DNA from: Desulfobulbaceae bacterium
GTDB taxonomy: Bacteria > Desulfobacterota > Desulfobulbia > Desulfobulbales > Desulfobulbaceae
Length of the DNA: 37,593 nt
Assembly: GCA_024763055.1 (NCBI GenBank)
Contig: JANTGH010000019.1
Coordinates: 1-37,593 of the forward strand
Direction of reading: 5' to 3'
In this document: one piece after another, positions 25,389 to 33,842 of the stretch
How positions within the stretch are numbered: position 1 is the first letter of the stretch
How the letters are laid out: every line of letters starts with the position of its first letter
Made by a program: the position numbers and the translations under genes
The notes under the pieces: model-generated
Databases searched by the model: none
Told to the model about the DNA's origin: nothing
Seen by the model: only the letters and a program-made list of their open reading frames with translations

Positions 25389-25829
25389 ATGTGCCCAGTC
25401 GCCCTCACAGACACAGTAAGTATCAGCTATACCGTTACCCTTGAATCCGGTGAAGTTGTTGAAAAAGTTCCAGCCACCAAGCCCATCCACCTGAGCATCG
25501 GTTCGGGCAGGGTTTTAAAAGCCGTTGAGGCCAGCCTGTTAGGCATGAACCCCGGGGAAACCAGAACCGTGCGGATCCTGCCGGAAGACGCCTACGGGCC
25601 ACATCATACCAATCTTGTCCACGATATCAAGCTATCGGTTTTCAGCGGCAGGATTGCCCCCAAACCCGGAATGATCCTTTCCCTTACCGTGGAAAAGGAC
25701 GGCAGAGAGGAACAGGTTCCAGCCACAGTTCTCTCTGTAAACAGTGAAAATGTTACTGTTGATTATAACCATCCCCTTGCCGGCAAGGTCCTCACCTATG
25801 CCGTTACCCTCCATGCCATAGGGACCTGA
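25389..25829 (+). CDS. FKBP-type peptidyl-prolyl isomerase, SlyD-like
   Basis: A 146-residue cytoplasmic prolyl isomerase/chaperone of the SlyD/FkpB group. The N-terminal half has DTVSISYTVTLESGEVVEK, then the FKBP core GSGRVLKAVEASLLGMNPGE and VRILPEDAYGP. The insert-in-flap domain follows, and the chain ends with VTVDYNHPLAGKVLTYAVTL, the typical SlyD closing segment. It lacks the His/Cys-rich metal-binding tail of E. coli SlyD. Weak AAGG lies 8 nt before the ATG. It is convergent with a small minus-strand gene only 13 bp away. Confidence 0.93.
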   Translation: MCPVALTDTVSISYTVTLESGEVVEKVPATKPIHLSIGSGRVLKAVEASLLGMNPGETRTVRILPEDAYGPHHTNLVHDIKLSVFSGRIAPKPGMILSLTVEKDGREEQVPATVLSVNSENVTVDYNHPLAGKVLTYAVTLHAIGT

Positions 25830-25842
25830 GCACGCCGAAATT

Positions 25843-26067
25843 TTATCGGGATTCTTTTTCTCCCTCCGGCCACTCCCTGTCCTGTTCCGTAACAAAATAG
25901 CAGAACCTGGCCCAGTTAGCTTCAAATCCCGTCACCGGGCAACGCAGGCCGACTTTTTTTTCGTCAACGGATGTAACTTCCCAGTCGCCTTTACGTGGTC
26001 CATCGGTAATGTGGATCTTCTGGCCCACATGGAAGGGATACTGTGTAAATTTCTGAACGGTTACCAT
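25843..26067 (-). CDS. Small conserved-looking protein of unknown function
   Basis: A 74-residue protein MVTVQKFTQYPFHVGQKIHI...; the start at 26067 is chosen because GGGAG lies 8 nt upstream. It is a small beta-rich domain with FHVGQKIHITDGPRKGDWEVTSVDEKKVGLRCPVTG, reminiscent of KOW/SH3-like nucleic-acid-binding barrels, and has an acidic C-terminus. I do not recognise a named family. It is divergent from cheA. Confidence 0.65.
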   Translation of the reverse strand: MVTVQKFTQYPFHVGQKIHITDGPRKGDWEVTSVDEKKVGLRCPVTGFEANWARFCYFVTEQDREWPEGEKESR

Positions 26068-26285
26068 TGCCATTTCTCCCGTTGCAGCCGAGTTGATAAT
26101 TTTTCTCAATTTTTTTTCACAAATAAAAAAAACCTGTACAATCTCTTTTCGATCCGTACAATACCAATAGAGGATTAAGAAAGCAAACCGCCATGCAGAC
26201 GATGGTGGCGGCAGGGAACTATGGGTCGTTCCATCTGTTTTTTCCCTGTATATATTTTAACAATACTGCACTCTTGGAGAAAAAA

Positions 26286-29204
26286 ATGTCCATAGAAGAT
26301 GATGAAATTTTGCAGGGATTTATTGAGGAATCACTGGAACATCTTGCCGACATTGAAAATGACCTGCTGGCTATTGAGGAAGGCGGCGCCGACATTGATG
26401 TCGATCTGGTCAACAAGGTTTTCCGTGCCGCCCATTCGATCAAAGGCGGGGCCGGTTTCATGGGGCTTACGGTCATTCAGAACCTGGCCCATGCCGCCGA
26501 GAATGTTCTTGGTTTGATCAGAAGTGAAAAGCTGGTCCCTGATCCCGACATTGTCAATGTTCTCCTGCTCGCCTCCGATGAGTTGCAGCAGCTCATTGAG
26601 GATGTGGAAAACAGTAATGATGTTGACATCACTGAGCATGTCGAAGCCTTAAACACTATCTACGAAGGCGGCAATGCCCCTCAGAAACCTTCTGACCAGC
26701 AGGAAGAGAAGAAAGAAGCCCCGGCCGAACCTGAGCCGCCCGCAATGGAGGCCGAATCAACGCCGATCGCTGAAGAACAGGAACCGCCGAAAGCCGTCGC
26801 CGAACCCGCGGCTGAAAGCACACCCGAACCTGTTGTTGAACAGACGCCTGAGCCCACTCCGGAGCCTGCCCCGACAACAACGGCGGCGCCGGCGGCCGTC
26901 AGCAGCCCGGATGTAAAACCTGCGGCAAAAAAACCCGCAAAAAAGGCAAAAAGCAGCACTCATAAAACCGATACCTCCATTCGGGTAACGGTCAGTCTCC
27001 TTGACCAGCTGATGAACCTTGCCGGAGAGCTTGTCCTGTCCCGCAACCAGCTCTTACAGACCATCACCTCTGGAGATGTCCGCAATGCAGAAGCTGTCGG
27101 CCAGCGCATCGATCTGGTTACCTCGGAATTGCAGGAAGCCATCATGCTGACCAGGATGCAGCCCATCGGCAACGTGTTCAATAAATTTCCGCGCGTGGTC
27201 CGTGACCTGTCCAAGAAGCTCAGTAAGCAGATGGACCTGACCATTGTCGGCAAGGATGTTGAACTCGATAAAACCATTATTGAGTCGATCAATGATCCCC
27301 TGACCCATCTTGTCAGAAATTCCGTTGACCACGGGGTGGAATCCCCGGATGAACGGGCGAGAAAAGGAAAAAACCCCAAGGGATTAATCGTTCTCAAGGC
27401 CTACCACGCGGCTGGCCAGGTCGTGATCGAGATCAGTGATGACGGCAAGGGTCTTGACGGAAATATATTAGCCGAAACCGCGATCAACAAAGGGTTGATC
27501 ACGCCCGAGCAGGCCAAGGCCATGTCGGATAAGGAACGGATCAACCTGATCCTGCTGCCCGGATTTTCCACGGCAAAAAAGGTCACCGATGTCTCCGGAC
27601 GCGGCGTGGGCATGGATGTGGTCAAGACCAACCTTGATCAGCTTGGCGGTTCCATTGAAATCGAGTCCGAAATCGGCAAGGGAAGCACCATCAGTATTAA
27701 ACTTCCCCTGACCCTGGCCATTATTCCCTGCCAGATTGTTATGACCGGCGGCGAGCGGTATGCCATTCCCCAGGTCAATCTTGAAGAGCTGCTTCGCATT
27801 CCCGCCGCCAAAGTCAAGGAACGGGTCGAGCGGGTCGGCAATGCAGAGGTCGTCCGGTTGCGGGGCAACCTTCTGCCATTGATCCGGCTCTCCGACGTGC
27901 TTGATATCCCGCGAACCTATTATGACCCGACAAGCGATGAGGTCAATCCTGATCGCCGCCGTGTGGTGGCCGACCGCCGGTCCAAATCCAGCCCTCTTTC
28001 CGCCGGTCAGGCGCCGGAAGAGCGCAGCAAAGAGCAGGCCGAAACTCCAACCTGTAAACGGGAGGATAAAGATCGCAGGCAGAGTCCTGCCAGCGCTCTG
28101 AACATTGTGGTTGTTTCCACAGGTTCCATGAAATACGGCCTGATTGTCGACCGTCTTCAGGATTCCGAAGAAATTGTTATCAAACCGCTTGGCAGGCATT
28201 TGCAGCAATGCAAGGGCTACGCCGGCGCCACCATTATGGGAGATGGTCGTATTGCTCTTATCCTTGATGTCAGCAACCTCTCCCGCATGGCCGGACTCAC
28301 CTCGCTCGATGGCACTGAGCGCGCCAACGAACTGGCGGAAGCGGCCAAGGACGCCATTATCAAGGCCAAGGATAAACAGGCCCTGCTGACCTTTTCCAGC
28401 TCGCCGAATGAACAGTTTGCGGTTCCGCTCAATCAGGTGGAACGGGTGGAAAAAATCAAGCACAGCGATATTGAAGAGGTCGGCGGCAGACGGGTCATGC
28501 AATACCGAGGCGGCAGTCTGCCGCTGCTCGCTATTGATGAGGTTGCCATGGTGCAGCCGCTTGCCGATCAGGATGATCTGCTGGTCATTGTCTTTAATCT
28601 TGCCGGCAAAGACATCGGCCTGCTTGCCATCGGTCCGATCGACGCCATAGAAATTGCCGCCGATATCGACGATGTCACCTTAAAACAGACAGGAATCATG
28701 GGGTCTGCAATAATCAATGGTCACACCACCATGCTGGTTGACATTTTTGAAATAGTGCAGACCATCAATCCTGAATGGTTCGCCGACCACGCCATTTCCG
28801 AAACAGTAGCCGAAGAAGGTGAGGCCCCGACCATCCTCATTGTTGAAGACTCCAATTTCTTCCGCAACCAGGTACGCGGCTACATGGAAGAGGCGGGCTT
28901 TAATGTGCTGGAAGGCGAAGATGGCGTCGAGGCCCTGCAAGTCCTTGAGGACCATCTTGACGAGATCACCATGGTGGTCACCGATATTGAAATGCCCAAC
29001 ATGAACGGTTTTGAAATGACGGAGAAAATACGCCGGGATTCCAGATTCGCTCACCTGCCGGTCATTGCCCTGACCACCCTGGCCGGTGATGAAGACGTGG
29101 CCAAGGGCAAAGCCGTCGGCATTGATGAATACCATATCAAACTTGACAAGGAACGCCTGATGGAATGCGTGCACCGCTATGTCAAGGAAGCGGAAACGGT
29201 CTGA
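26286..29204 (+). CDS. cheA: Hybrid chemotaxis histidine kinase CheA with C-terminal receiver
   Basis: A 972-residue CheA; ATG 26286 is chosen because TTGGAG lies 6 nt upstream and the HPt domain begins there. Order: P1 HPt with phospho-acceptor His50 (AAHSIKGGAGF); a Pro/Glu/Ala- and Lys-rich linker (about 125-228) in place of a recognisable P2; P3 dimerisation (about 230-290); HATPase (about 330-470, NDPLTHLVRNSVDHGVE, SGRGVGMDVV); a CheW-like P5 (about 475-670) interrupted by a charged insert at about 545-600; a second CheW-like domain (about 698-830); and a receiver (about 848-970) with Asp900. It phosphorylates CheB and response regulators under receptor control. It is first gene of the chemosensory operon and is followed by an MCP after 19 bp. 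Confidence 0.95.
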   Translation: MSIEDDEILQGFIEESLEHLADIENDLLAIEEGGADIDVDLVNKVFRAAHSIKGGAGFMGLTVIQNLAHAAENVLGLIRSEKLVPDPDIVNVLLLASDELQQLIEDVENSNDVDITEHVEALNTIYEGGNAPQKPSDQQEEKKEAPAEPEPPAMEAESTPIAEEQEPPKAVAEPAAESTPEPVVEQTPEPTPEPAPTTTAAPAAVSSPDVKPAAKKPAKKAKSSTHKTDTSIRVTVSLLDQLMNLAGELVLSRNQLLQTITSGDVRNAEAVGQRIDLVTSELQEAIMLTRMQPIGNVFNKFPRVVRDLSKKLSKQMDLTIVGKDVELDKTIIESINDPLTHLVRNSVDHGVESPDERARKGKNPKGLIVLKAYHAAGQVVIEISDDGKGLDGNILAETAINKGLITPEQAKAMSDKERINLILLPGFSTAKKVTDVSGRGVGMDVVKTNLDQLGGSIEIESEIGKGSTISIKLPLTLAIIPCQIVMTGGERYAIPQVNLEELLRIPAAKVKERVERVGNAEVVRLRGNLLPLIRLSDVLDIPRTYYDPTSDEVNPDRRRVVADRRSKSSPLSAGQAPEERSKEQAETPTCKREDKDRRQSPASALNIVVVSTGSMKYGLIVDRLQDSEEIVIKPLGRHLQQCKGYAGATIMGDGRIALILDVSNLSRMAGLTSLDGTERANELAEAAKDAIIKAKDKQALLTFSSSPNEQFAVPLNQVERVEKIKHSDIEEVGGRRVMQYRGGSLPLLAIDEVAMVQPLADQDDLLVIVFNLAGKDIGLLAIGPIDAIEIAADIDDVTLKQTGIMGSAIINGHTTMLVDIFEIVQTINPEWFADHAISETVAEEGEAPTILIVEDSNFFRNQVRGYMEEAGFNVLEGEDGVEALQVLEDHLDEITMVVTDIEMPNMNGFEMTEKIRRDSRFAHLPVIALTTLAGDEDVAKGKAVGIDEYHIKLDKERLMECVHRYVKEAETV

Positions 29205-29223
29205 TTAGACAGGAGCAAAATCA

Positions 29224-30936
29224 ATGAAAAATCTAAGCATCAAGTGGAAAATTTTATTTCTGGTTGTTCTCGGCCCTGTCCTTGTGGGCTCGATCCTTGC
29301 CTGGCAGCGGGTCAATGACATCCGCAAGGGCGCTGAACATGCTATTATTTCAAAAAGCAGCGGAATTGTCCTGATGGCGGAGGCCACTCGTGACCGAATG
29401 GCAAAGAAGCTCAAGAGCGGTGTTATCACGCCCTTTGACCAGCTGAACGCAGACAACATTTTAGATGCCGTGCCGGTGGTAACCGCCCTCCAGGTCGCCT
29501 CAGACAAGGCCCAGGAGGCCGGTTATACTTTCCGGGCACCAAAAATGTCGCCGAGAAATCCGAAAAATACGCCCACCGCCCTGGAGCAGCAGGTGCTTGC
29601 CGAACTTAAAAATAAAAATCTATCTGAAAAGATCATTATAGAAAAGGACCAGATCAGATATTTCAAACCCATCCGGCTGACCAGCGAGTGTTTGTTCTGC
29701 CACGGCGATCCAAAAGGCGAGGCAGATGTGACCGGCGGCATCAAAGAGGGATGGAAAACCGGTGAAATACATGGCGCATTTGAAATCACCAGTTCCCTGG
29801 CCGAGGCCAACAGGGCGGTTGCCCGGGCCAGGATAAATGTCCTTCTCTGGCTGCTCGGAATCATCGGTTTTGTCGTGGCGGTTACCTGGATTATCCTGCA
29901 GCGTTCAATCGTTACCACCCTGCGCCAGGCCAATACCTTTATGGACACTGTTGCCCGGGGCGACCTGACAGGAACGCTCAAGGCAAAAACCGGGGACGAA
30001 ATCGGCCGGATGGTGCTCAACATGGGCGAGATGACCCGCAAGCTGAACGAACTGGTGAAGGACATCGGCTCTTCCAGCGCCACCCTGCTTGATTCTTCCA
30101 ATGAATTAGGGGCCACTGCCGATGAGTTCACGGAAAGCGCCGAAGATACCGCCGGTCGCACAAATTCGGTAGCGGCGGCGGCCGAGGAGATGAGCGCCAA
30201 CATGGCGACCGTTGCCGCGGCCACCGAAGAGGCGGCCACCAACATTGCCCTTGTTTCCACGGCAACCGATGAGATGACCTCGACCATCAACGGTATTGTC
30301 ACCTCTACGGAAAAGGCGCAGACCATTACCAAGACTGCCGTTGAAGAGGCCGGATCCGCCTCGGAAAAGGTTGATGAGTTAGGCATTGCCGCCAATGAAA
30401 TCGGCAAGGTAACCGAGACCATTACGGAAATCTCCGAACAGACCAACCTGTTAGCCTTAAATGCCACTATTGAGGCGGCCCGGGCCGGAGAGGCGGGCAA
30501 GGGTTTTGCCGTTGTTGCCAATGAAATCAAGGAACTGGCCAAGCAGACTGCCGAGGCCACAGGTGAAATCAAATCCCGCATCGATTCCATCCAGAATTCC
30601 ACCGAGGGCACAGTGGATCAGATCGGACAGATCACCAGGGTCATCAGCGAGGTGAATGAAATCGTAGCCTCCATTGTCACCGCGGTTGAGGAACAGTCGG
30701 CCACAACCGGCGAGATCGCCGAGAATATCAGCCAGGCCTCTATCGGTATCCAGGAGGTAACGGAAAACGTGGCCCAGGTCTCCACCGTGGCCGGCGAAGT
30801 AGCCCAGGATATCGGTGAAGTCAACCAGGCCTCGGAAGCTATTTCCAAAGGGTCGGCCGATGTCCGGACCAGTACTGATCGACTCAATGAAGTGGCAAGA
30901 CATCTCCGGAAAATGATAGATCGTTTTAAAGTCTAA
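29224..30936 (+). CDS. Methyl-accepting chemotaxis protein with periplasmic c-type haem motif
   Basis: A 570-residue transmembrane chemoreceptor. TM1 is about residues 9-26 and TM2 about 205-224. The periplasmic domain between them resembles DUF3365/Tll0287-like sensors and contains CLFCH (C156, C159, H160), a canonical covalent haem-c site, within a [16 protein letters not shown] context. HAMP follows (about 225-280), then a long signalling helix pair with the conserved hairpin [19 protein letters not shown]. The C-terminus RFKV lacks a CheR-binding pentapeptide. AGGAG lies 8 nt before the ATG. The likely stimulus is redox state or a small gas or ligand bound by haem, inferred from the family. 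Confidence 0.9.
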   Translation: MKNLSIKWKILFLVVLGPVLVGSILAWQRVNDIRKGAEHAIISKSSGIVLMAEATRDRMAKKLKSGVITPFDQLNADNILDAVPVVTALQVASDKAQEAGYTFRAPKMSPRNPKNTPTALEQQVLAELKNKNLSEKIIIEKDQIRYFKPIRLTSECLFCHGDPKGEADVTGGIKEGWKTGEIHGAFEITSSLAEANRAVARARINVLLWLLGIIGFVVAVTWIILQRSIVTTLRQANTFMDTVARGDLTGTLKAKTGDEIGRMVLNMGEMTRKLNELVKDIGSSSATLLDSSNELGATADEFTESAEDTAGRTNSVAAAAEEMSANMATVAAATEEAATNIALVSTATDEMTSTINGIVTSTEKAQTITKTAVEEAGSASEKVDELGIAANEIGKVTETITEISEQTNLLALNATIEAARAGEAGKGFAVVANEIKELAKQTAEATGEIKSRIDSIQNSTEGTVDQIGQITRVISEVNEIVASIVTAVEEQSATTGEIAENISQASIGIQEVTENVAQVSTVAGEVAQDIGEVNQASEAISKGSADVRTSTDRLNEVARHLRKMIDRFKV

Positions 30937-30941
30937 GACAT

Positions 30942-30968
30942 CTTGTAAAAACAAGTTTTACTTTTAAG
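30942..30968 (+). terminator. Weak intercistronic hairpin between the two MCP genes
   Basis: CTTGT (30942-30946) pairs with ACAAG (30951-30955) around AAAA, followed by a T-rich stretch TTTTACTTTT. The short stem suggests partial attenuation or RNA processing rather than full termination, because the next gene follows at 30983 without an obvious promoter. Confidence 0.35.
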
Positions 30969-30982
30969 CAGGAGAATCACCC

Positions 30983-33142
30983 ATGAATTTTCTTCGACGC
31001 ATTACACCCAAAAGGGTAAAAACCAGGACCCTGGTGGCCCTTGGGATCATTATCGGCTTGATGATCGCCGTTCCGGTCATCCTGATGTATCGGAGCACTA
31101 TAAATGATGCTCGCAAAAAGACCACGACAACGCTTGAATATGATGCTGCCGTGATCAATCAACAACTACTTGAGCGTAGCGCGACACAACTGCGACTCCT
31201 GGCCCATGCCATTGCCGATAGTCTCAAAGTGCAGGAATACTTTGGGCAGCGGGACAGGGTGGCTCTGCTTGGAGTGACCATGCCCATTTACCATGATCTC
31301 AAAAAGATTATTGACCTCAACGTATTTCACTTTCACCTGCCGCCGGCAACCTCCTTTCTCCGGTTGCAGAAGCCCGGCAAACACGGTGATGATCTCTCAA
31401 GCTTTCGCCACACCGTGCTTGCCGTCAACAGAACCCATCAGGACGCATTCGGTCTTGAGGTCGGCAGGGCCGGTGTCTCTGTACGCGCCGTTGTTCCGGT
31501 CAATTATGAAGGACAGCCGGTTGGATCGGTGGAGTTCGGCATGCCGATCAACGATACCCTGCTGAAAACCATCAAGGAAAAAGTCGGGGTTGATTTTTCC
31601 TTTGTCATCCCTGACGGCAACGGCTTTAAATATCAGGCTAAGACCATGGCCGGCAATCTGTTGCCGGAAACCTATCCCCTGTTAAGTAAAGTTATGCAAG
31701 ATGGGAAAGAGACTATTGTCGAAAGCAAAAAAGATGGCAGAGATGTTATATCCATATATACGCCCTTGCCTGATTACAGCGGCAAGCTGGTAGGAGTGAC
31801 AATCGTGCCGCTGGATATCACCGACAAACTGACTGCCGCAAAAAAATCCGCTCTTACCATTGTTGGAATGGGTCTGCTTGCCCTTGTGGCAGTTCTGGTT
31901 CTTGTCTTTTTCATTTTCAACTTTATGATTGACCGGCCGTTGCATGCAGTCAACAAGGTGCTTGAAGCTGCCTCTAGTGGTGATCTCAGCACCCAGGCCG
32001 ATACCTCGAAAATTGCCGGTGTCAACTGTTCCGAGACTCTACAATGCGGCAAAACCGACTGCTCCATGTACGGCAAAACCGGCTATTGCTGGGAAGAGGC
32101 CGGTTCTGCCTCTCCTAACATTCAGTGCCCGAAGATTCTTTCCGGTGAATACAATTCCTGCAGCGAATGCAAGGCCTGTTACGGGGCCGTTGTCCAGGAC
32201 GAATTTTCCGAACTCAATGTTTCGGTGCATGCCCTTATTGCCAATACCCGGAAAATGGTGCGGGATATTCGGGAGAACAGCAGCAACCTGAATCTGTCTT
32301 CGGACAACCTTTCCAGTGTTGCTGAGCAAATGAATTCCGAAGCCTCGAATACTTCCCAGCGGTCAGAGAGTGTTGCCGCGGCGGCTGAAGAGATGAGCAC
32401 CAACATGGGCAGCGTGGCCGCAGCCACGGAAGAGGCGGCAGCTAATGTCAACATGATGACCACGGCCACCGAGGAAATCGGCTCCACGGTTGGCGAGATC
32501 CAGCAATCCACGGCCAAGGCCAAGGATATCACCGACCAGGCGGTTAAGGAAGCTGTTGATATCTCGGCCAAGGTGGATGAACTGGGCGATTCGGCCCAGG
32601 ACATCGGCAAGGTCACGGAAACCATCACCGAAATTTCCTCCCAGACCAACCTGCTTGCCTTAAATGCCACCATTGAAGCGGCCAGGGCCGGTGAGGCAGG
32701 CAAGGGCTTTGCCGTTGTCGCCAATGAAATCAAGGACCTGGCCAAACAGACGGCCGAGGCGACCGGCGAAATCAAACAACGGATCGAAAGCATCCAGAAC
32801 TCAACGAGTGTCACTGTCGGCGGCATTAGAACCATTACCGAAATCATCAATGAAATTGACGAAATCGTCTCCAACATCGCAACCGCCCTTGATGAACAGG
32901 CCGGCACCATGACCGAGCTGACCGTCAATATCCAGCAGGCCGGTGAGGGAATCGGTGAGGTCGCGGAAAACGTGGCGCAAAGCTCGACTGTTTCCCAGGA
33001 AATTGCAACCGACATTACCCAGGTCAACCAGGCGGCTGGTGAAATCACGGAAGGAACCAGCCAGGTTAAGGAAAAGGCAAATGAGCTCAAAGGGTATGCC
33101 GCCAACCTGAGGACACTGATTGAAAAATTCAACCTTGGTTAA
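30983..33142 (+). CDS. Methyl-accepting chemotaxis protein with dCache-type sensor and Cys-rich cytoplasmic insert
   Basis: A 719-residue chemoreceptor. TM1 is about residues 17-35 and TM2 about 292-314. The periplasmic region matches the dCache_3 pattern (VFHFHLPPATSFLRLQKPGKHGDDLSSFR and GLEVGRAGVSVRAVVPV, which are separate strings in the protein). Between HAMP and the signalling domain is an insert with eight cysteines in about 51 residues (349, 355, 360, 369, 382, 393, 396, 399) including YCWEEAG and CSECKAC. The signalling hairpin [19 protein letters not shown] is intact and there is no terminal pentapeptide. AGGAG lies 8 nt before the ATG. The insert resembles the two-CW protein at 22.1 kb and may bind a metal or sense redox state. 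Confidence 0.92.
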   Translation: MNFLRRITPKRVKTRTLVALGIIIGLMIAVPVILMYRSTINDARKKTTTTLEYDAAVINQQLLERSATQLRLLAHAIADSLKVQEYFGQRDRVALLGVTMPIYHDLKKIIDLNVFHFHLPPATSFLRLQKPGKHGDDLSSFRHTVLAVNRTHQDAFGLEVGRAGVSVRAVVPVNYEGQPVGSVEFGMPINDTLLKTIKEKVGVDFSFVIPDGNGFKYQAKTMAGNLLPETYPLLSKVMQDGKETIVESKKDGRDVISIYTPLPDYSGKLVGVTIVPLDITDKLTAAKKSALTIVGMGLLALVAVLVLVFFIFNFMIDRPLHAVNKVLEAASSGDLSTQADTSKIAGVNCSETLQCGKTDCSMYGKTGYCWEEAGSASPNIQCPKILSGEYNSCSECKACYGAVVQDEFSELNVSVHALIANTRKMVRDIRENSSNLNLSSDNLSSVAEQMNSEASNTSQRSESVAAAAEEMSTNMGSVAAATEEAAANVNMMTTATEEIGSTVGEIQQSTAKAKDITDQAVKEAVDISAKVDELGDSAQDIGKVTETITEISSQTNLLALNATIEAARAGEAGKGFAVVANEIKDLAKQTAEATGEIKQRIESIQNSTSVTVGGIRTITEIINEIDEIVSNIATALDEQAGTMTELTVNIQQAGEGIGEVAENVAQSSTVSQEIATDITQVNQAAGEITEGTSQVKEKANELKGYAANLRTLIEKFNLG

Positions 33143-33169
33143 TCACAAAATTTGAGGATATAAACGACC

Positions 33170-33661
33170 ATGGAAACACAGACAAATCAAGATAAAAACA
33201 TCCTTGAACTTGCCACCTTTTATATTGGTGATGCCCTTTGCGGCATGGACATCTTGAAAGTTCAGGAAATCAATAAGTTGATGGAGATGACCAAGGTGCC
33301 ACAGGCCCCTGATTATGTAGATGGAATTTTAAACCTGCGCGGTCAGATTGTTACCATTGTTGATCTTGGGAAAAAATTAGGGCTTGGGGAAACCGATCTG
33401 GGCGATGATCCCCGCAACATCATAGTCAATGCGCCGGGAGAACATATTGGCCTGCTGGTCCGGCGTATCAGCGATGTGGTTATGGCCGATCCCGACCGCA
33501 TCGAATCCGCGCCGGCTAATATGAGCGGTATTCAGGGGACATTTTTTACCGGCGTCTATAAAACCGAAAATAAACTGATCGGTATTCTCAACGTCGAGGA
33601 GGTGTTGAAAATAGAGAAGGAAAGCCATCGCCATGGGCGGGCGGGAAATTTTGATAATTGA
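33170..33661 (+). CDS. cheW: Chemotaxis coupling protein CheW
   Basis: A 163-residue single-domain CheW that links receptors to CheA at the membrane array. Characteristic stretches are ELATFYIGDALCGMDILKVQEI, VPQAPDYVDGILNLRGQIVTIVDL and ILNVEEVLKIE. GAGGAT lies about 12 nt before the ATG. It directly follows the second MCP (27 bp). Confidence 0.96.
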   Translation: METQTNQDKNILELATFYIGDALCGMDILKVQEINKLMEMTKVPQAPDYVDGILNLRGQIVTIVDLGKKLGLGETDLGDDPRNIIVNAPGEHIGLLVRRISDVVMADPDRIESAPANMSGIQGTFFTGVYKTENKLIGILNVEEVLKIEKESHRHGRAGNFDN

Positions 33662-33842
33662 GCCATGGTTCAGGACATGAGCTCACGCATGCTGCGTGGT
33701 GTCACGAAAGTGAGCCAGACCGTCTGGTGGAGATAAAACACTGATCACCATCGCCACAGGCGCAAACTGAACCGTCTTCTGTCCTCTGTCCTCTGTCCTC
33801 TGTCCTCTGTCCTCTGTCTTCAGATAAAGATATCAGGTAATC
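33662..33842. repeat. Heptanucleotide repeat tract upstream of cheB
   Basis: TCTGTCC is repeated five times without interruption at 33778-33812, followed by a partial sixth copy ending in TCTGTCT. The tract ends about 25 nt before the cheB ATG, just upstream of AGGTAA. Copy-number change by slippage could alter the leader or spacing. CCAGACCGTCTGG (near 33715) is a small palindrome in the same 181-bp gap. No gene was seen. Confidence 0.85.

Noticed and set aside
27468-28502. 344-codon frame antisense to cheA
   Set aside because: A mirror-frame artefact of the codon bias of cheA; no start signal and no recognised family.
29523-30611. 362-codon Ser/Val-rich frame antisense to the first MCP (and a similar one at 32179-33132)
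   Set aside because: Low-complexity shadows of Ala/Glu/Thr-rich MCP signalling helices.
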